NCBI GenBank assembly: GCA_026770025.1
Contig: JAMXDE010000005.1
Span: 1,736,001-1,800,000 of the forward strand
Origin: Craspedostauros australis
Taxonomy: Eukaryota > Bacillariophyta > Bacillariophyceae > Mastogloiales > Achnanthaceae
DNA: 64,000 bases
Direction: 5' to 3'
Part shown: piece after piece, positions 50,408 through 62,149 of the stretch
Layout of the letters: each line of letters starts with the position of its first letter
Position numbering within the stretch: position 1 is the first letter of the stretch
Program-made: the position numbers and the translations under genes
Notes under the pieces: model-generated
Database searches by the model: none
Told to the model about the DNA's origin: nothing
What the model saw: only the letters and a program-made list of their open reading frames with translations

Positions 50408-53400
50408 ATGACATCCTTCCTAGGTAAGACTGATCGTTACATGATCATGTTCGACAGCAAGCGGTCCAGCTGGAAAGCTTGGAGTGCGAAGTTCCTGGCC
50501 CGCGCCAACCGCAAGGGCTATGGAGACTTGTATCTCAAGGACATGGGTGATGTGGTTGTGAAGGAAGAACCGTTTGTCCCCTCCGTTGCTTCCCTCCCCG
50601 TGAAAGGCAAGAAGAAGGACGACGAAGAAGCCAAGAAGCCAAGTGTCATGACTCCTAAAGAGGAGGCTGAGTACAAGAAGGCATTGGCGAAGTACGCGTT
50701 TGAAGAACTGACCATGGCTATTAGCCATGAAACCACCGAAGGCAATGTTGCCTTCATGGCTGTGTTGGGATGCAAGAGCAGCGCTTACGAGGGAGGAGAC
50801 CCACGTAAGGCATGGAAAGCTCTTGAGCGTATCTACGAGCAGCGCACTGCGCCTATGAAGGCAAAGTTGTTGGCGCAGCTCAACGGGATGCGCATGAAGA
50901 AGGGAGAACACCCGGACACGTTCCTCACCGAGATGGAAGTGCTCCGTGGACGCCTCTCCCACGCCGGCGTCGACTTGGATATGACCCAGTACCACATGCT
51001 CGTGCTCAACGCCCTCGCAAGGGACTACGAGATGGATGTGAAGCTCATCGAGCTCAAGTTCACCGGCATTGAAAGCACGATGTCAATCGAGGACATCCGT
51101 GAAGCAGTGAGTGCCACCTACGACGCACGTCACATCAAGCAAGGAAGCAACCGCCGCGAGAGCGACACCAAAGAGGAAATGGCTCTCGCTGCCACGGGCG
51201 GCTTCAAAGGGTACTGCCGCAACTGCGGTGCCTACGGGCACAAGAAGGCGGACTGTCGCTCTCCCCCGAAGAACAAAAACAACAAGGGCTTGAAGAAGAA
51301 CAACAAGAAGGGAGACACCCCCGCCAAGAACAAGTTCAACGGAAACTGCAAGTACTGCGGTAAGAAGGGGCACAAGATCCTCGACTGCTTCAAGTTGAAA
51401 GCAGCGATGCGAGAAGCCGAGGCCGCAAACGTGGCGACCGATGGCATGGAGGAAGAAACAGATGTCGCCCTCGTGATGGTCGAAGAACACATGTGGCGGA
51501 CTGCAGAGGACGATGTGGCAGGCTACGACTCCTTCGTTGAAGTTGACGAGGAGATGTGGTCGACCTCCAACGAGAAGGCCGACGACGTTGGCCTAGCCAT
51601 GATCGAGGAGCCCATCTGGTTGCCCGAAGACGACAAGTCCATGGATAGCACGGAAATGCTGTGCTTCCTCACCAACGAGTTCGAAATTGATTCGACAGAG
51701 GTCAAAAATGTGACCAACCCAAGACTCGTAACAACCCAAGAAATTGCGAACATCAAGAAAAACATGAGCAACGACCACGCCATGATGCCTCCCGAAGAGG
51801 AGACCACCGAAGACCTCGCCCTCACGTCCACCGACGAAGAGATGGCCGACCAAGGCAACGAAGAGCCAAACCAAGGCTCCGAGTGGACAGCTGAAGAGCG
51901 GGCGGCCCACCACCCAGGGGTGTATGGTCACTACGGACCACCAGCGGTCGCCGCCGAGCGCATCAACCGCGAACTCTTCCCGTCCGACGACGAGTCCACT
52001 GAAGACGACGGGTTCTTCGACGAGGTCATCTACGATGAAGACCTCGTCAGCACCGAAGAGGAAACTACCAACGAAGTGGCAATGGTGATCGGAGCGGAAG
52101 ACATCTGCAGAGAGCCTGTCTTCTCGCTCTCCACCAACAGGTCTCCCATCGAGAAGACGATCCAAGCAGCAGGGCGCGCAATGTACCAAGGATGGGCATC
52201 GTGCCCACTGTGCTTCAAACAAGGGTACATCTACTCGTACTGCGTCGATTGTCCAGCCCAGCCATTCCTCATCGATCTACCGGAGGGAATGGACGTGGTG
52301 AAACCGACAACCCACGAAGAGCGCGATGAACGCCGCGCAATGCTCGCAAAGGAGGAGTCCCTCGCACTCGCAGTGCGATACTCATTGAGCAACGCCATGT
52401 CGGCTGACAGTGTGCGCTCCGAGCTTGCCCTGCTGTGCCTCGACACAGTGGAGGAGTACAACTTGAGAGACAGACGCACTTGCGCGGATGCTCGCACCCT
52501 CTACTTCCTCCTACGCGAAATCGGGATGATGACTCCGTTCAACGTCATGAAGAACATGCCGTTCATCAACGAAAGGCTGGAGAAAGAACAGCTGCCAGCC
52601 ATCCACCATGGACTCATCGGGAGCCTGGCCTCGCGTGGAGCACTCCAAGTCATGTGGAAGTACCACCCAGGCCACTACGGAGTCCGCAGCCCAAATGCGT
52701 TCCCTGAACTCCCCATCTACAGCGAGAGAAACCCGCAACCAGACATGGCAATGGTGATCGGTGACATCGACGGCGTCGAAGAACGCCGCATCACGCTCGC
52801 CCCAGACCGCCATGAGGCAAACACTTGGTTGGGCGACTCAGGTGCCTCGTGCCACCTGACCAGCAACGACGAGGGGATGACCAACGTGCGCGTGGCCGAC
52901 CACTCCATCAAGATCGGCAGCGGTCGCTACATCAAGGCAACAAAGGTGGGCGACAAGCGCATGGTGGTGATGCAAAAGAACGGTACCACCGCAACCATCC
53001 TCCTCAAGCACGTGAAGTTCGTGCCCAATTTGTGGGTGAACCTTCTCAGCATCAACAAAGCGCTTGAGAGCGGTTTCAACATCAGCAACCACGGCGTTGT
53101 GATGAGCCTGGAGAAGCGCGGACAACGCATTACGTTTGACCGGCTTATGGCTACCCACAGTGGGTTCGTGAGCGGTGTTAACATGATCACCGCCCCTCAC
53201 CCTCACGATCAAGCCAATGTTGGCGTGTCCACCCAGACCGCGGTGGACGTCAACCAAATCCATAAAATGTTAGGCCATGTTGACACTTACACGATCTCTC
53301 GCACAGCGGGACGATACGGTTGGAACGTCACAGGCAAAGTGCATGCATGTGTGGACTGTGCCATTGGCAAACAAAGGCAGAAGGCCATGACGAAGAAACT

Positions 53401-56374
53401 CCAATCACGAGCGAAGGGGGTTGGTGATCGACTGTTCATTGACACATCAAGTGTCCAGACGCACAGCTACGGACAAGGAAAGTATTGGCTCCTAGTCCTC
53501 GATGATTACAGTGACTACTGCTGGAGCTATTTCCTGAAGGAGAAGAGTGAGGTTGGAACAAAAATGATTCTGTTGCTTAAATGGCTCCATGCCAATCAGC
53601 AAACACGAGTGAAAATTATCAGATGTGACAACGCAGGAGAAAATTATTCTGCGGAGAAGCAACTGCTCGTCGCAGGGTTCGCCCCAACGTTCGAGTACAC
53701 TGCAGCATCTACACCGCAGCAAAATGGTCGCGTGGAAAGAAAATTCGCCACGTTGTACGGGAAAGTTCGAGCCATGCTCAATCACACGCACCTGCCGAAA
53801 AATGTCCGAGGAAAATTATGGGCCGAAGCGGCCAGAACCGCTACCCAATTGGAGAATATCATCGGGACGAAAACGAGAGAACCAGCATGCGTACTATTCA
53901 ACAACCGGATCCCCACCTACATGGATGGATTGCGCGTTTTTGGAGAAATAGGCATGGTGTATGTTGGCGGCCGCACGATAAAGGCGAAGCTGGACGACAG
54001 ATCCAGACCAGCTATGTTCGTCGGATACGGCCAGTCACACGCGAAAGGAGTATATCGAATGCTGAACCTCGCAACAACTAAGATCCTAATCACGAGAGAC
54101 GTGACATGGATGAATCAGTCATATGGGCAATTCAGAGGTATCGAGAATGCCAACAGATCAATATTGATAGATCTGGAAGATGACGACTCTACATCGGGCA
54201 TGAAGACTCGACACACGAGAGCAGCTTGGGAGCGACGATCGGAGACCATCGAAGGAATGGAGGCCGACGACGCAGATCGCAGCAGCAGAGCCGGAGAGAA
54301 AGAAGATACAGAAGACGCTGCGCGAGGGCAAGATGACTTGCTTCCCACCCAAGGGGAAAATGAGTCGAACGATAATGACGGCGACGAATTCGGAAGGGAC
54401 GATGAGGGGAGAGCTAATGAAGAGGCCAAAGACGAGCCCAAGCAGACCCCTATCGCAGAACCTGTGCAACGCGTACCGAGGATGGTGAGTGCTCTCGCAG
54501 GGTACAACAAAGAACCCATCCCAGAGGAGGAGCGAGACCTCGAATCAAGCGATGAGTCAGAACCAAATACAGACGAAGGGTACGAGACACCCCAAGAGAC
54601 TATCGCATCCCCACCGGATACAGGAGGACCCGATTTCCACGCGGACGGGTCAACATTCAACAGAGATATCGCAGGTATGATGATAGATACACCTCACGGA
54701 ATGATGAGACTCGACGATATCATCACTGTGGACCAAGCATTGAACAACGAACGGAATGAGGATGGGATGGAAATAGCGAGCATCGCTATGCTGCTGGACC
54801 CAACCACATTCGAGGACTGCTGGGACCACGCGGACCCCAGTAAGAGAAAGAAATGGCGAGAAGCCATCAACAAGGAATTCTACGATATGGCCAGAAGGAA
54901 AGTATGGGAAAAGATCAAGAAGGACCGGATGCCGAGGAATCGGCGGTGCGTGAAGACCAAGTGGGTCTTCAAGGAAAAGAGAAATGGGGTATTCCGCGCC
55001 AGACTCGTGGCATGCGGATACTCGCAAATCGCAGGAGTCGACTTCTCAGCGCACCACGCACCGGTGATACATGATGCAACCTACCGTATCATGCTCACCA
55101 TGAAAATGATACTGAAGCTAGACAGCATCATCATCGACTTTGAGACAGCATTCTTGCATGGAGACCTCGACGAAGAGATCTATATGCAATGCCCGAAAGG
55201 CATGAAACACGAAACGGATGAATGCCTGCTGCTCAAGAAAACCATCTACGGACTCGTGCAGAGTGCCAGACAATGGAATAAGAAGCTCGTCGACATCCTA
55301 TTCAAATTGGGGTTCAGACAGAGTGAGGTAGACCCATGCCTACTGATTCGGGATCAGGAAGGGCAACTGCTTTTGATCGGCACTTACGTGGACGATTGTC
55401 TCTGCATCGGAGAAAAGCAGGAACTGGAGAAGCTCGTGAAGGATATCCGAGCGGAACGGTTCGGGGTCAAAGTGGAGGAAGATCTTGAAGACTACCTAAG
55501 CTGCAAGATCATATTCAACCATGACAAAACGAACTGTTGGGTGAACCAACCACACATCCTCAAGAACATCATCGATACGTTCGGGAGCGATGTGCTGAAA
55601 CTACAACGATACGGAACACCAGGAACACCAGGGCAGGGCATCCAAAGGAACAGCGATGCACCCAAAGTGGACGAACAGCGACACAGCCGATACCGAAGCG
55701 GAGTAGGCATGCTGCTATACCTGGTGAAACACTCTCGACCCGACATCGCCAATGCAGTGCGAGAACTGACCAAAGTATTGGACGGACCAACAGCCTCAGC
55801 ATACAAGGAGATGCTACGAGTCATGAAGTTCGTGTGGGACACGAGAGAGTATGGACTGAAGATGAAACCGAGTCCACTGACTAACGATGCATGGAAGATT
55901 GCAATATTCACCGACAGCGAATTCGCGGGTGACAAGGACAATCGCATCAGCGTAGGAGGGCACATCGTCCTACTACAAGGAGTGCCGATCATATGGAGAT
56001 CAAAGGCACAACGCAGCGTAACACTCAGCTCTACAGAAGCAGAGTACGTCGCACTGTCCGAAGCAGGGAAAGAAATCCGCTTCGTGACGCAACTGATGAG
56101 AGACATCGGATTAAAGATGCACAAGCCCGCGGACGTTATGGTCGACAACGTCGGAGCGATCTTCATCGCCTCAAACCCATCGACATCCGCAAGAACAAGG
56201 CACATCGACATCCGACATCACTTCATACGTGAACTCGTCAAAAATGGAGAAGCCGTAACCAAATTCGTGCGATCGGAAGACAACATCGCAGACGGCTTCA
56301 CAAAGAACACCAAAAAGGAGATCTATGACAACCACAAGAATCACTTCATCCAACTGCGGTCTGCAATGGATTAA
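50408..56374 (+). CDS. Gag-pol polyprotein of element E (1,988 aa)
   Basis: It starts at the first ATG after the leader (MTSFLGKTDRYMIMFDSK). Gag has a UBN2-like capsid region (about 90-240), then two zinc knuckles, CRNCGAYGHKKADC (about 272) and CKYCGKKGHKILDC (about 314). A long acidic insert comes next. The protease site is GDSGASCH (about 816). Integrase has HKMLGHV and CVDC, then Asp in FIDTS (about 1015), Asp in RCDNAGE (about 1075) and Glu in NGRVERKF. RT has YVDD (about 1662). RNase H has FTDSEFAGD, SSTEAEYVALSE and VDNVGAIF. All key residues are present, so it should be autonomous. It shares lineage features with F more than with A, B and D. Confidence 0.96.
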   Translation: MTSFLGKTDRYMIMFDSKRSSWKAWSAKFLARANRKGYGDLYLKDMGDVVVKEEPFVPSVASLPVKGKKKDDEEAKKPSVMTPKEEAEYKKALAKYAFEELTMAISHETTEGNVAFMAVLGCKSSAYEGGDPRKAWKALERIYEQRTAPMKAKLLAQLNGMRMKKGEHPDTFLTEMEVLRGRLSHAGVDLDMTQYHMLVLNALARDYEMDVKLIELKFTGIESTMSIEDIREAVSATYDARHIKQGSNRRESDTKEEMALAATGGFKGYCRNCGAYGHKKADCRSPPKNKNNKGLKKNNKKGDTPAKNKFNGNCKYCGKKGHKILDCFKLKAAMREAEAANVATDGMEEETDVALVMVEEHMWRTAEDDVAGYDSFVEVDEEMWSTSNEKADDVGLAMIEEPIWLPEDDKSMDSTEMLCFLTNEFEIDSTEVKNVTNPRLVTTQEIANIKKNMSNDHAMMPPEEETTEDLALTSTDEEMADQGNEEPNQGSEWTAEERAAHHPGVYGHYGPPAVAAERINRELFPSDDESTEDDGFFDEVIYDEDLVSTEEETTNEVAMVIGAEDICREPVFSLSTNRSPIEKTIQAAGRAMYQGWASCPLCFKQGYIYSYCVDCPAQPFLIDLPEGMDVVKPTTHEERDERRAMLAKEESLALAVRYSLSNAMSADSVRSELALLCLDTVEEYNLRDRRTCADARTLYFLLREIGMMTPFNVMKNMPFINERLEKEQLPAIHHGLIGSLASRGALQVMWKYHPGHYGVRSPNAFPELPIYSERNPQPDMAMVIGDIDGVEERRITLAPDRHEANTWLGDSGASCHLTSNDEGMTNVRVADHSIKIGSGRYIKATKVGDKRMVVMQKNGTTATILLKHVKFVPNLWVNLLSINKALESGFNISNHGVVMSLEKRGQRITFDRLMATHSGFVSGVNMITAPHPHDQANVGVSTQTAVDVNQIHKMLGHVDTYTISRTAGRYGWNVTGKVHACVDCAIGKQRQKAMTKKLQSRAKGVGDRLFIDTSSVQTHSYGQGKYWLLVLDDYSDYCWSYFLKEKSEVGTKMILLLKWLHANQQTRVKIIRCDNAGENYSAEKQLLVAGFAPTFEYTAASTPQQNGRVERKFATLYGKVRAMLNHTHLPKNVRGKLWAEAARTATQLENIIGTKTREPACVLFNNRIPTYMDGLRVFGEIGMVYVGGRTIKAKLDDRSRPAMFVGYGQSHAKGVYRMLNLATTKILITRDVTWMNQSYGQFRGIENANRSILIDLEDDDSTSGMKTRHTRAAWERRSETIEGMEADDADRSSRAGEKEDTEDAARGQDDLLPTQGENESNDNDGDEFGRDDEGRANEEAKDEPKQTPIAEPVQRVPRMVSALAGYNKEPIPEEERDLESSDESEPNTDEGYETPQETIASPPDTGGPDFHADGSTFNRDIAGMMIDTPHGMMRLDDIITVDQALNNERNEDGMEIASIAMLLDPTTFEDCWDHADPSKRKKWREAINKEFYDMARRKVWEKIKKDRMPRNRRCVKTKWVFKEKRNGVFRARLVACGYSQIAGVDFSAHHAPVIHDATYRIMLTMKMILKLDSIIIDFETAFLHGDLDEEIYMQCPKGMKHETDECLLLKKTIYGLVQSARQWNKKLVDILFKLGFRQSEVDPCLLIRDQEGQLLLIGTYVDDCLCIGEKQELEKLVKDIRAERFGVKVEEDLEDYLSCKIIFNHDKTNCWVNQPHILKNIIDTFGSDVLKLQRYGTPGTPGQGIQRNSDAPKVDEQRHSRYRSGVGMLLYLVKHSRPDIANAVRELTKVLDGPTASAYKEMLRVMKFVWDTREYGLKMKPSPLTNDAWKIAIFTDSEFAGDKDNRISVGGHIVLLQGVPIIWRSKAQRSVTLSSTEAEYVALSEAGKEIRFVTQLMRDIGLKMHKPADVMVDNVGAIFIASNPSTSARTRHIDIRHHFIRELVKNGEAVTKFVRSEDNIADGFTKNTKKEIYDNHKNHFIQLRSAMD

Positions 56375-56452
56375 TGGGAGTAAGGCGAAAGGTGAGAGAG
56401 AGAGAATGACGGTGATGATGGATGTTATGTTGTCGATGCGACAATGGAAGGG

Positions 56453-57200
56453 TGTTAGGAATTGAGGGTACGACTTTGTCGGAATACCCATAATTGCCGC
56501 ACCTCCCAACATTGTTGGTCACAGCTTTGAATATTATTCGTCACATGTTCGGAGACTATTTGTCACACCTTTGTATACCATGTCATTATGACTATGACTA
56601 AGCATACGGACGCGATTGATACCTGTATAACCGCAAGGAGGGTAGCCTGTCCTCTGGTAACGTAAGGAAGACACCCACGGCGGATCAGGAGGTCCCGATA
56701 CCACGCCTACCATGGCAACCATCAAGACGACGACGTCGATCAGAACAGCATGTCCATGGGCAAGTGACGCACCTTCTTCAGAGGACAGCACATGCCCCTC
56801 CTACGGACAAGAACATCCGCAGGTTTGGAAACATCAGAAAGGATCAGAACATCCGCAGGTTTGGAACATCACCAAAGGAGACATCGGCTATGAGACGATG
56901 GTGTCATGAGGATCAACGAAGGAAACATGAGACAGGCAAGTGCTCAAGGCTGCAGATCCCTACCATGCAAACGTAGACAGCTACGGCAATGCAGAGACAA
57001 GGAAGCAAGAACAGAGCATGATGAATGAAGAGGGAAGCACCTAAGAGACAACAGGATGCCCCGTGTCGTTACCGCGACAGATGCCTGTCAAGAAAACGAA
57101 ATCGGAAGAGAAAGTGAGATTGTGCTCACAGTTCTAAAACGGTACAGTTTCTAACAGCAGATTAGAATTTAGTACTAACTATAACCCCGGATTTCCAACA
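56453..57200 (+). repeat. 3' LTR of element E
   Basis: 748 bp, same ends as the 5' LTR. The next base (57201) is inside the coding sequence of element F, read on the other strand. Confidence 0.94.
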
Positions 57201-60200
57201 GCCTGCGACGTCTCTGTTGAACATCGACCCGTCTGTGTGGAAGCTGGGTCCCCCTGTCGTTGTTGGTTCGACTTCTATCTCTTGAGCAGTCTCTTGCTTC
57301 TCATCGTCGGACTCGGAGGCCTCGCTAGATCCGTAGTCTCTGTCCTCTTTAGGAACGGGCGAGTTGTTATACCCTGCGAGATCTCTGACCATCTTCGGTA
57401 CGTACGCAACAGGTGCTGCGACTGGAGTCGAGGGCGGTTCTTCTTCTACCGTCCTTTCCTCACTCCTTTCATCCTCGTCCCTTCCGGATTCATCGCCGAC
57501 GTCATCGTCTGGTTCCTGATCCTCCTGGACGGGTAGCAGGTCGTCCTGCTCTAGCACGGCATCTTCTGAATCTCCTTGTTCTTCGGTTCTGCTGCGCTGG
57601 TCATCGTCATCGGTCTCTATATCACTCATACTGTCCGATTGACGAAGCCAAGTCACTCCTCTCTCTGGAGACGAGTCTCTTGATGAGGAGGCGTCGTTTG
57701 CGTTCATCACTCTGGATCTGTTGGCATCCTTGATACCTTTGAACTCTCCATACGACTTATTCAACCATGTTACGTCTCGAGTCATCAGGATTCTCGAGGT
57801 AGCAAGGTTCATCATGCGGTACACTCCTTTCGCGTGCGACTGTCCGTATCCCACGAACATGGCAGGTTTGGAGCGGTCGTCTAGCTTGGCCTTGATAGCC
57901 TGTCCACCGATGTGTACCATCCCCATCTCACCGAACACACGCAGGTCATTTGCATACTTCGGGATTTTTCCGTTGAACAGTATACACGCTGGCTCCCTTG
58001 ACTTCGTGCCAATGATGTTCTCCAGCTGTGTCGCTGTGTGAGCAGCCTCTGCCCACAGTTTGCCTCGCGTTGTTTTTGGTAGATGGGTTTGGTTCAGCAT
58101 AGCGCGTACTTTGCCGTATAGTGTCGCGAATTTCCTTTCGACGCGACCATTCTGTTGCGGGGTCGATGCCGCAGTGTACTCGAAGGTTGGGGCGAATCCC
58201 TTGTTAAGTAAGAGTTTCTCTGCAGAACGATTCTCTCCTGCGTTGTCACATCTGACATTTTGAACCGTTACTCGCTGATTCGCTTGGAGCCATTGGAACA
58301 ACAAAAGCATCTTCGACCCCACGTCGCTTTTCTCTGTGATGAAGTAACTCCAGCAGTAGTCACTGTAATCGTCGATCACAAGAAGCCAGTATTTGCCCTT
58401 TCCCAGGCTGTGTGTCTGAACACTGGATGTGTCCATGAACAATCGATCCCCGACTCCTTTCGCTCGTTGTTGAGTCGCTTTCGACATCGGTCTCTGTCGC
58501 GATTTCCCAATCGCGCAGTCAACACACACGTTCAGTTTTCCTGTCACGTTCCAGCCGTACCTCCCTGCTGTTCGAGAGATGGTGTACGCGTCAACGTGGC
58601 CTAACTTTTTATGAATTGTGTTGATGTCGACTGGTGCGTCGGTTGACACACCGACATGAGCTTGGTCGTCGGTCTTGGCGTTGTTCACCATGGTCACTCC
58701 GCAAACGAACCCGCTATGAGTCGCCATGATGCGGTCAAAGGTGATGCGGGCCTTGCCTTTCTTCAGGGTCATGATGACGTCGAGGTTGCTGATGTTGAAT
58801 CCGCTCTCGAGAGCCTTGTTGATGCTCAGTAGATTAACCCACAATTTGGGCACGTACTTCACCGACTTGAGCACCACGTTGTATCTCCTTCCGTTTCTTT
58901 GCATGACGGTCATGCGCTTGTCGCCCACCTTGGTCACCTTGAGGAAGCGTCCGCTCCCGATCTTAACATTCTGATCGGAGACGCGAACGTTGGTCATCCC
59001 TTCGTCGTTGTTGGTGAGATGGCATGATGCGCCCGAATCGCCCAACCAGGTGTTGGTCTCGTAGTTGTCCGGTGCGACGGAGGAGCGCCTTGCGCTAACG
59101 TTGTCAGTGTTGCCGACCACCATTGCTACTTCGTGTTGCTCTGCGCGTTCAGAGTAGATTGGCAGCACCCAGTGCTCCGGCTTTGGGAGTCTGACTCCGC
59201 AGTCACTTTGGTGATGGGTCCAACTGATGGAGTTCGCGGCATGGTGGGTCATGCGCGTAATCAGATCGCTAGGGAGGGGGTCGAAGCGACGAGATTCCAA
59301 ACTGTTGTTGATGTTGCACGGGTTGCGACACACACTCAATGTGGTGATCATCCCGATCTCGTGTAGCTTGAAGTACACCGTGCGCGGCTCGATCAGTGGA
59401 GTGCGGTCCCCAGTGTGAGTAGCTACAGCGTCGTAGTACAATAGGGCGAGTTCGTTTCGCACCTCATTGGCTCGGAGCACGTTGCTCAACGATGCTCGCA
59501 CAGCATTGCGGAGGGAGCCAGCTCTTTCGAGTCTGGTGCGTCGCTCCGCGCGCTCCTCATCGTTGGTTGGCACATTGCCACTCGGCTCATTGTGGAGCTG
59601 GATGAAGAAAGGAACTTGGGGGCATTCCATGCACCATGCGTAGAGTGGTCCTCGCTTGAGGCACAGAGGGCACCAGGCCGTGTTGGTGGTGAGCCCTGTT
59701 GAGTTCCCGATCATGCGGTCCACACGAGAGAGCTCTGGGGCGAAGTTGAAGATAGGGCGACGTGCCGCTTCTCCTCGGTTGGCACCGCCCATGTCGTCAT
59801 CTACGTCTTCGGTGTCGGTGGCCCCTTCGTTGGTGAGGCTTGCGTCGTAGTAGGACTCTTGTCCTTGGTTGGAGTTGCTCATCTTGTTGTTGACGTTGTG
59901 TGGTCTCAAGGAAACAATGGGAGAAGTGTCAGCCTGTTGGACGATGGATGCAAAGGCGACGTCTTCCATTACGTTGGAGCCGGATTGATTGTTGCTTCCG
60001 ATGTCGCGTGTTTTTCCCTCGTCTGTGTTCACAGATAAGTTGGTCACATTTTCCAATTCGTTCGTGTTTCCTGAGGTGGGGACACAAAATAGCTCATCTG
60101 TCATCATAAGAGCCACGTCGTTGTTTCCTTCCATTCCATCAGTTGCCACGTTGGCCGAGTCTGCCTCCTTCATGGCTGCCTTCAGCTTGAAGCACTGCAG

Positions 60201-61163
60201 GATCTTGTGTCCCTTCTTACCGCAGTACTTACACTCCCCATTGAACTTGGGCTTGCTGTTGTTGTCTCCTTGGCCACTCTTCTTGTTCTTGCCATTGCCT
60301 TTCTTGGGGGCGGAGCGGCAGTCTGCCTTCTTGTGGCCGTAGGCGCCACAGTTGCGGCAGTGGCCTTTGAAGCCTCCTACTGCAGCGAATGCAGTCTCTT
60401 CCTTGTTACTGTTGCTCTCACGTCTGTTGCCGCCAAGCTTGAGGTGTCGCCCGTCGTAGGTGGCGCTGACAGCCTCGCGGATGTCTTCGAGGGTCATGGT
60501 GTCCTCCATACCGTCGAACTTGAGCTCCAAGAGCTTGACGTCCGTCTCGTATTCCCTTCCGAGGGCGTTGAGTACGAGCATGTGGTACTGTTGCATATCC
60601 ATCTTGATGCCAGTACTACCGAGGCGATTACGCAGCACTTCCATCTCGGTTAGGAACGTGTCTGGGTGCTCGCCTTTCTTCAACCGCATCCCGTTGAGTT
60701 GAGCCAACAACTTTGCCTTGACAGGCGCAGTACGCTGCTCGTAGATGCGTTCAAGGGCCTTCCACGCCTTGCGTGGGTCTCCACTCTCAGTGGGCCTGCC
60801 CTTGGTTCCCACTACAGCCATGAAGGCGACATCGCCTTCCGTAGTTTCATGGTTGATCGCCATGGTCAGTTCTTCAAACGCGCACTTAGCCAGCCCATTC
60901 TTGTATACCTCCTTTTCCTCAGCAGTCATCGAGGCTATCTTCTTCGCGATAGACTCACCCTCTTCGATCTTCACATCGGAGATGAGGGCGCTGGGACCGA
61001 AGGGAGCTGGCTTCACCTCCACCTCGTCTAGATCCATGAGATACAAGTCCTCAAGGCCTTTGCTTGCGGTGCGAGCTAGGAACTTGATGCTCCAGCCCGT
61101 CCAGCTGGATCGCTTGCCGTCAAAGATGACAATGCGGTCGCTCTTGCGAAGATAGGAACTCAT
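57201..61163 (-). CDS. Copia gag-protease-integrase of element F, RT and RNase H missing
   Basis: Starts at the ATG at 61163 (MSSYLRKSDRIVIF), which aligns with the start of the element E protein. It has the capsid region, zinc knuckles CRNCGAYGHKKADC and CKYCGKKGHKILQC, protease site GDSGASCH, and integrase with FMDTS, RCDNAGE and NGRVERKF. The frame is cut after FNRDVAG by element E; the matching point in E is just before its RT domain. Twelve extra codons into the LTR then reach a stop. The copy cannot reverse-transcribe. It is clearly related to E but many residues differ, especially in the linkers. Confidence 0.93.
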
Positions 61164-61232
61164 GGTGGCATGGTGGTGGTGGTGTTTGTTGCTGTGTTGG
61201 TGGGTGATGGAAACGTTGGATTTCAATTGTAA

Positions 61233-61244
61233 CATTTCGAAACG
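61233..61244 (-). promoter_or_regulatory. Palindrome-like box beside the LTR of element F
   Basis: Reads cgtttcgaaatg on the minus strand, one base off the perfect palindrome of element E, and touches the LTR. Confidence 0.45.
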
Positions 61245-61350
61245 TGTTGGAAATCCGGGGTTATAGTAGTAGACTAATCTGTTATCAGTCTGTACCGTTT
61301 TAGAACTGTGAGCACAACATGCTCATCTCCTTTCGATTCCAATTTTACAA
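61245..61350 (-). repeat. 5' LTR of element F, near end only
   Basis: On minus it ends ...GGGGTTATAG-type sequence in reverse, that is tataaccccggatttccaaca, the same as the E LTR end. It also shares the block gtgctcacagttctaaaacgg. Beyond about 61350 I cannot align it, so the outer end is unknown and may lie up to 61867. Confidence 0.7.
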
Positions 61351-61867
61351 CAAGCATGATCTGCAGTAGCCACCCAAGGTTACACCCTTTAGCTTGGCTC
61401 CTTTCGTCTGCATCTCCATCTTGCGTTCATCGTGGTTCATCGCTTGCTTAGCTGAGGGTTGGAGAGTACCTACATTTGTCAAGTTCATACTCGTAGACCT
61501 GTAGGTACCTCTCCTTCGGTCTCCTGTCACCTCACTGGTCCCACTTCATTTCAGTTCCTCCCTCCGGTCATCTCGATGGTTGCCTTTGGATGGTTGGAAC
61601 TTATTGTCATTTGGATCGTGGTCTTGGGTGAATAGGGATCGCCTCCTGATTGGGCAGATTGGTTCATCTTGGCAAGAAATCAATTTCCGCGACATTTTGG
61701 ATCTGTGATTGACAGGAAAACGGTTCTTGCGACGCGAAATGCGACACAAATTTGACACAACGAATTTTCGACCAAAAATTCCGTTCGGAACGGAAAAGGT
61801 AAGAAAAGTGGAGATTTCTGATTGGTCGACGGGTGTCGCTATTGCTAGAGATTTAGCGTTGCGCTAA
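61351..61867. other. Undefined stretch between element F and the Lhcf arm
   Basis: No gene seen. It may hold the rest of the F LTR. A repeated ctgtaggtacct/taggtac-like motif lies near 61497-61510. Confidence 0.35.
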
Positions 61868-62149
61868 TACTACCAATCAGTGCTCGCACTCCTTGAAGTA
61901 ACGATCGTGGCGGCAGTGTCAAAGACTGGACAAACCAGGAAGAGGCAAGACGCACAAATCTCCGGCAATCACGGAGCTTTCCCACCTCGAATGCACAGTC
62001 ATTCTGGGATGTGTTACTAGCACACAAAGTCACACATTCATCGCTGTGCCGATGTTTGTCACCGCACGCCAGAAACCGTGATTTGTGAACACAAGAATAT
62101 ATGGGGGATACGGCGCAATCGTACTATTTCATGTTTGCAGGTAGTTGAT

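Larger units (their letters stand above)
49580..57200 (+). mobile_element. Intact copia retrotransposon (element E)
   Basis: It has 748-bp LTRs (49580-50327 and 56453-57200) whose compared frames are identical, one open polyprotein, and a purine tract atggaaggg before the 3' LTR. The flanks do not match (ctcgtc on the left, gcctgc on the right), so there is no target duplication despite the very young LTRs. Left is element D, truncated at its 5' side; right is element F, truncated at its 3' side. Confidence 0.95.
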
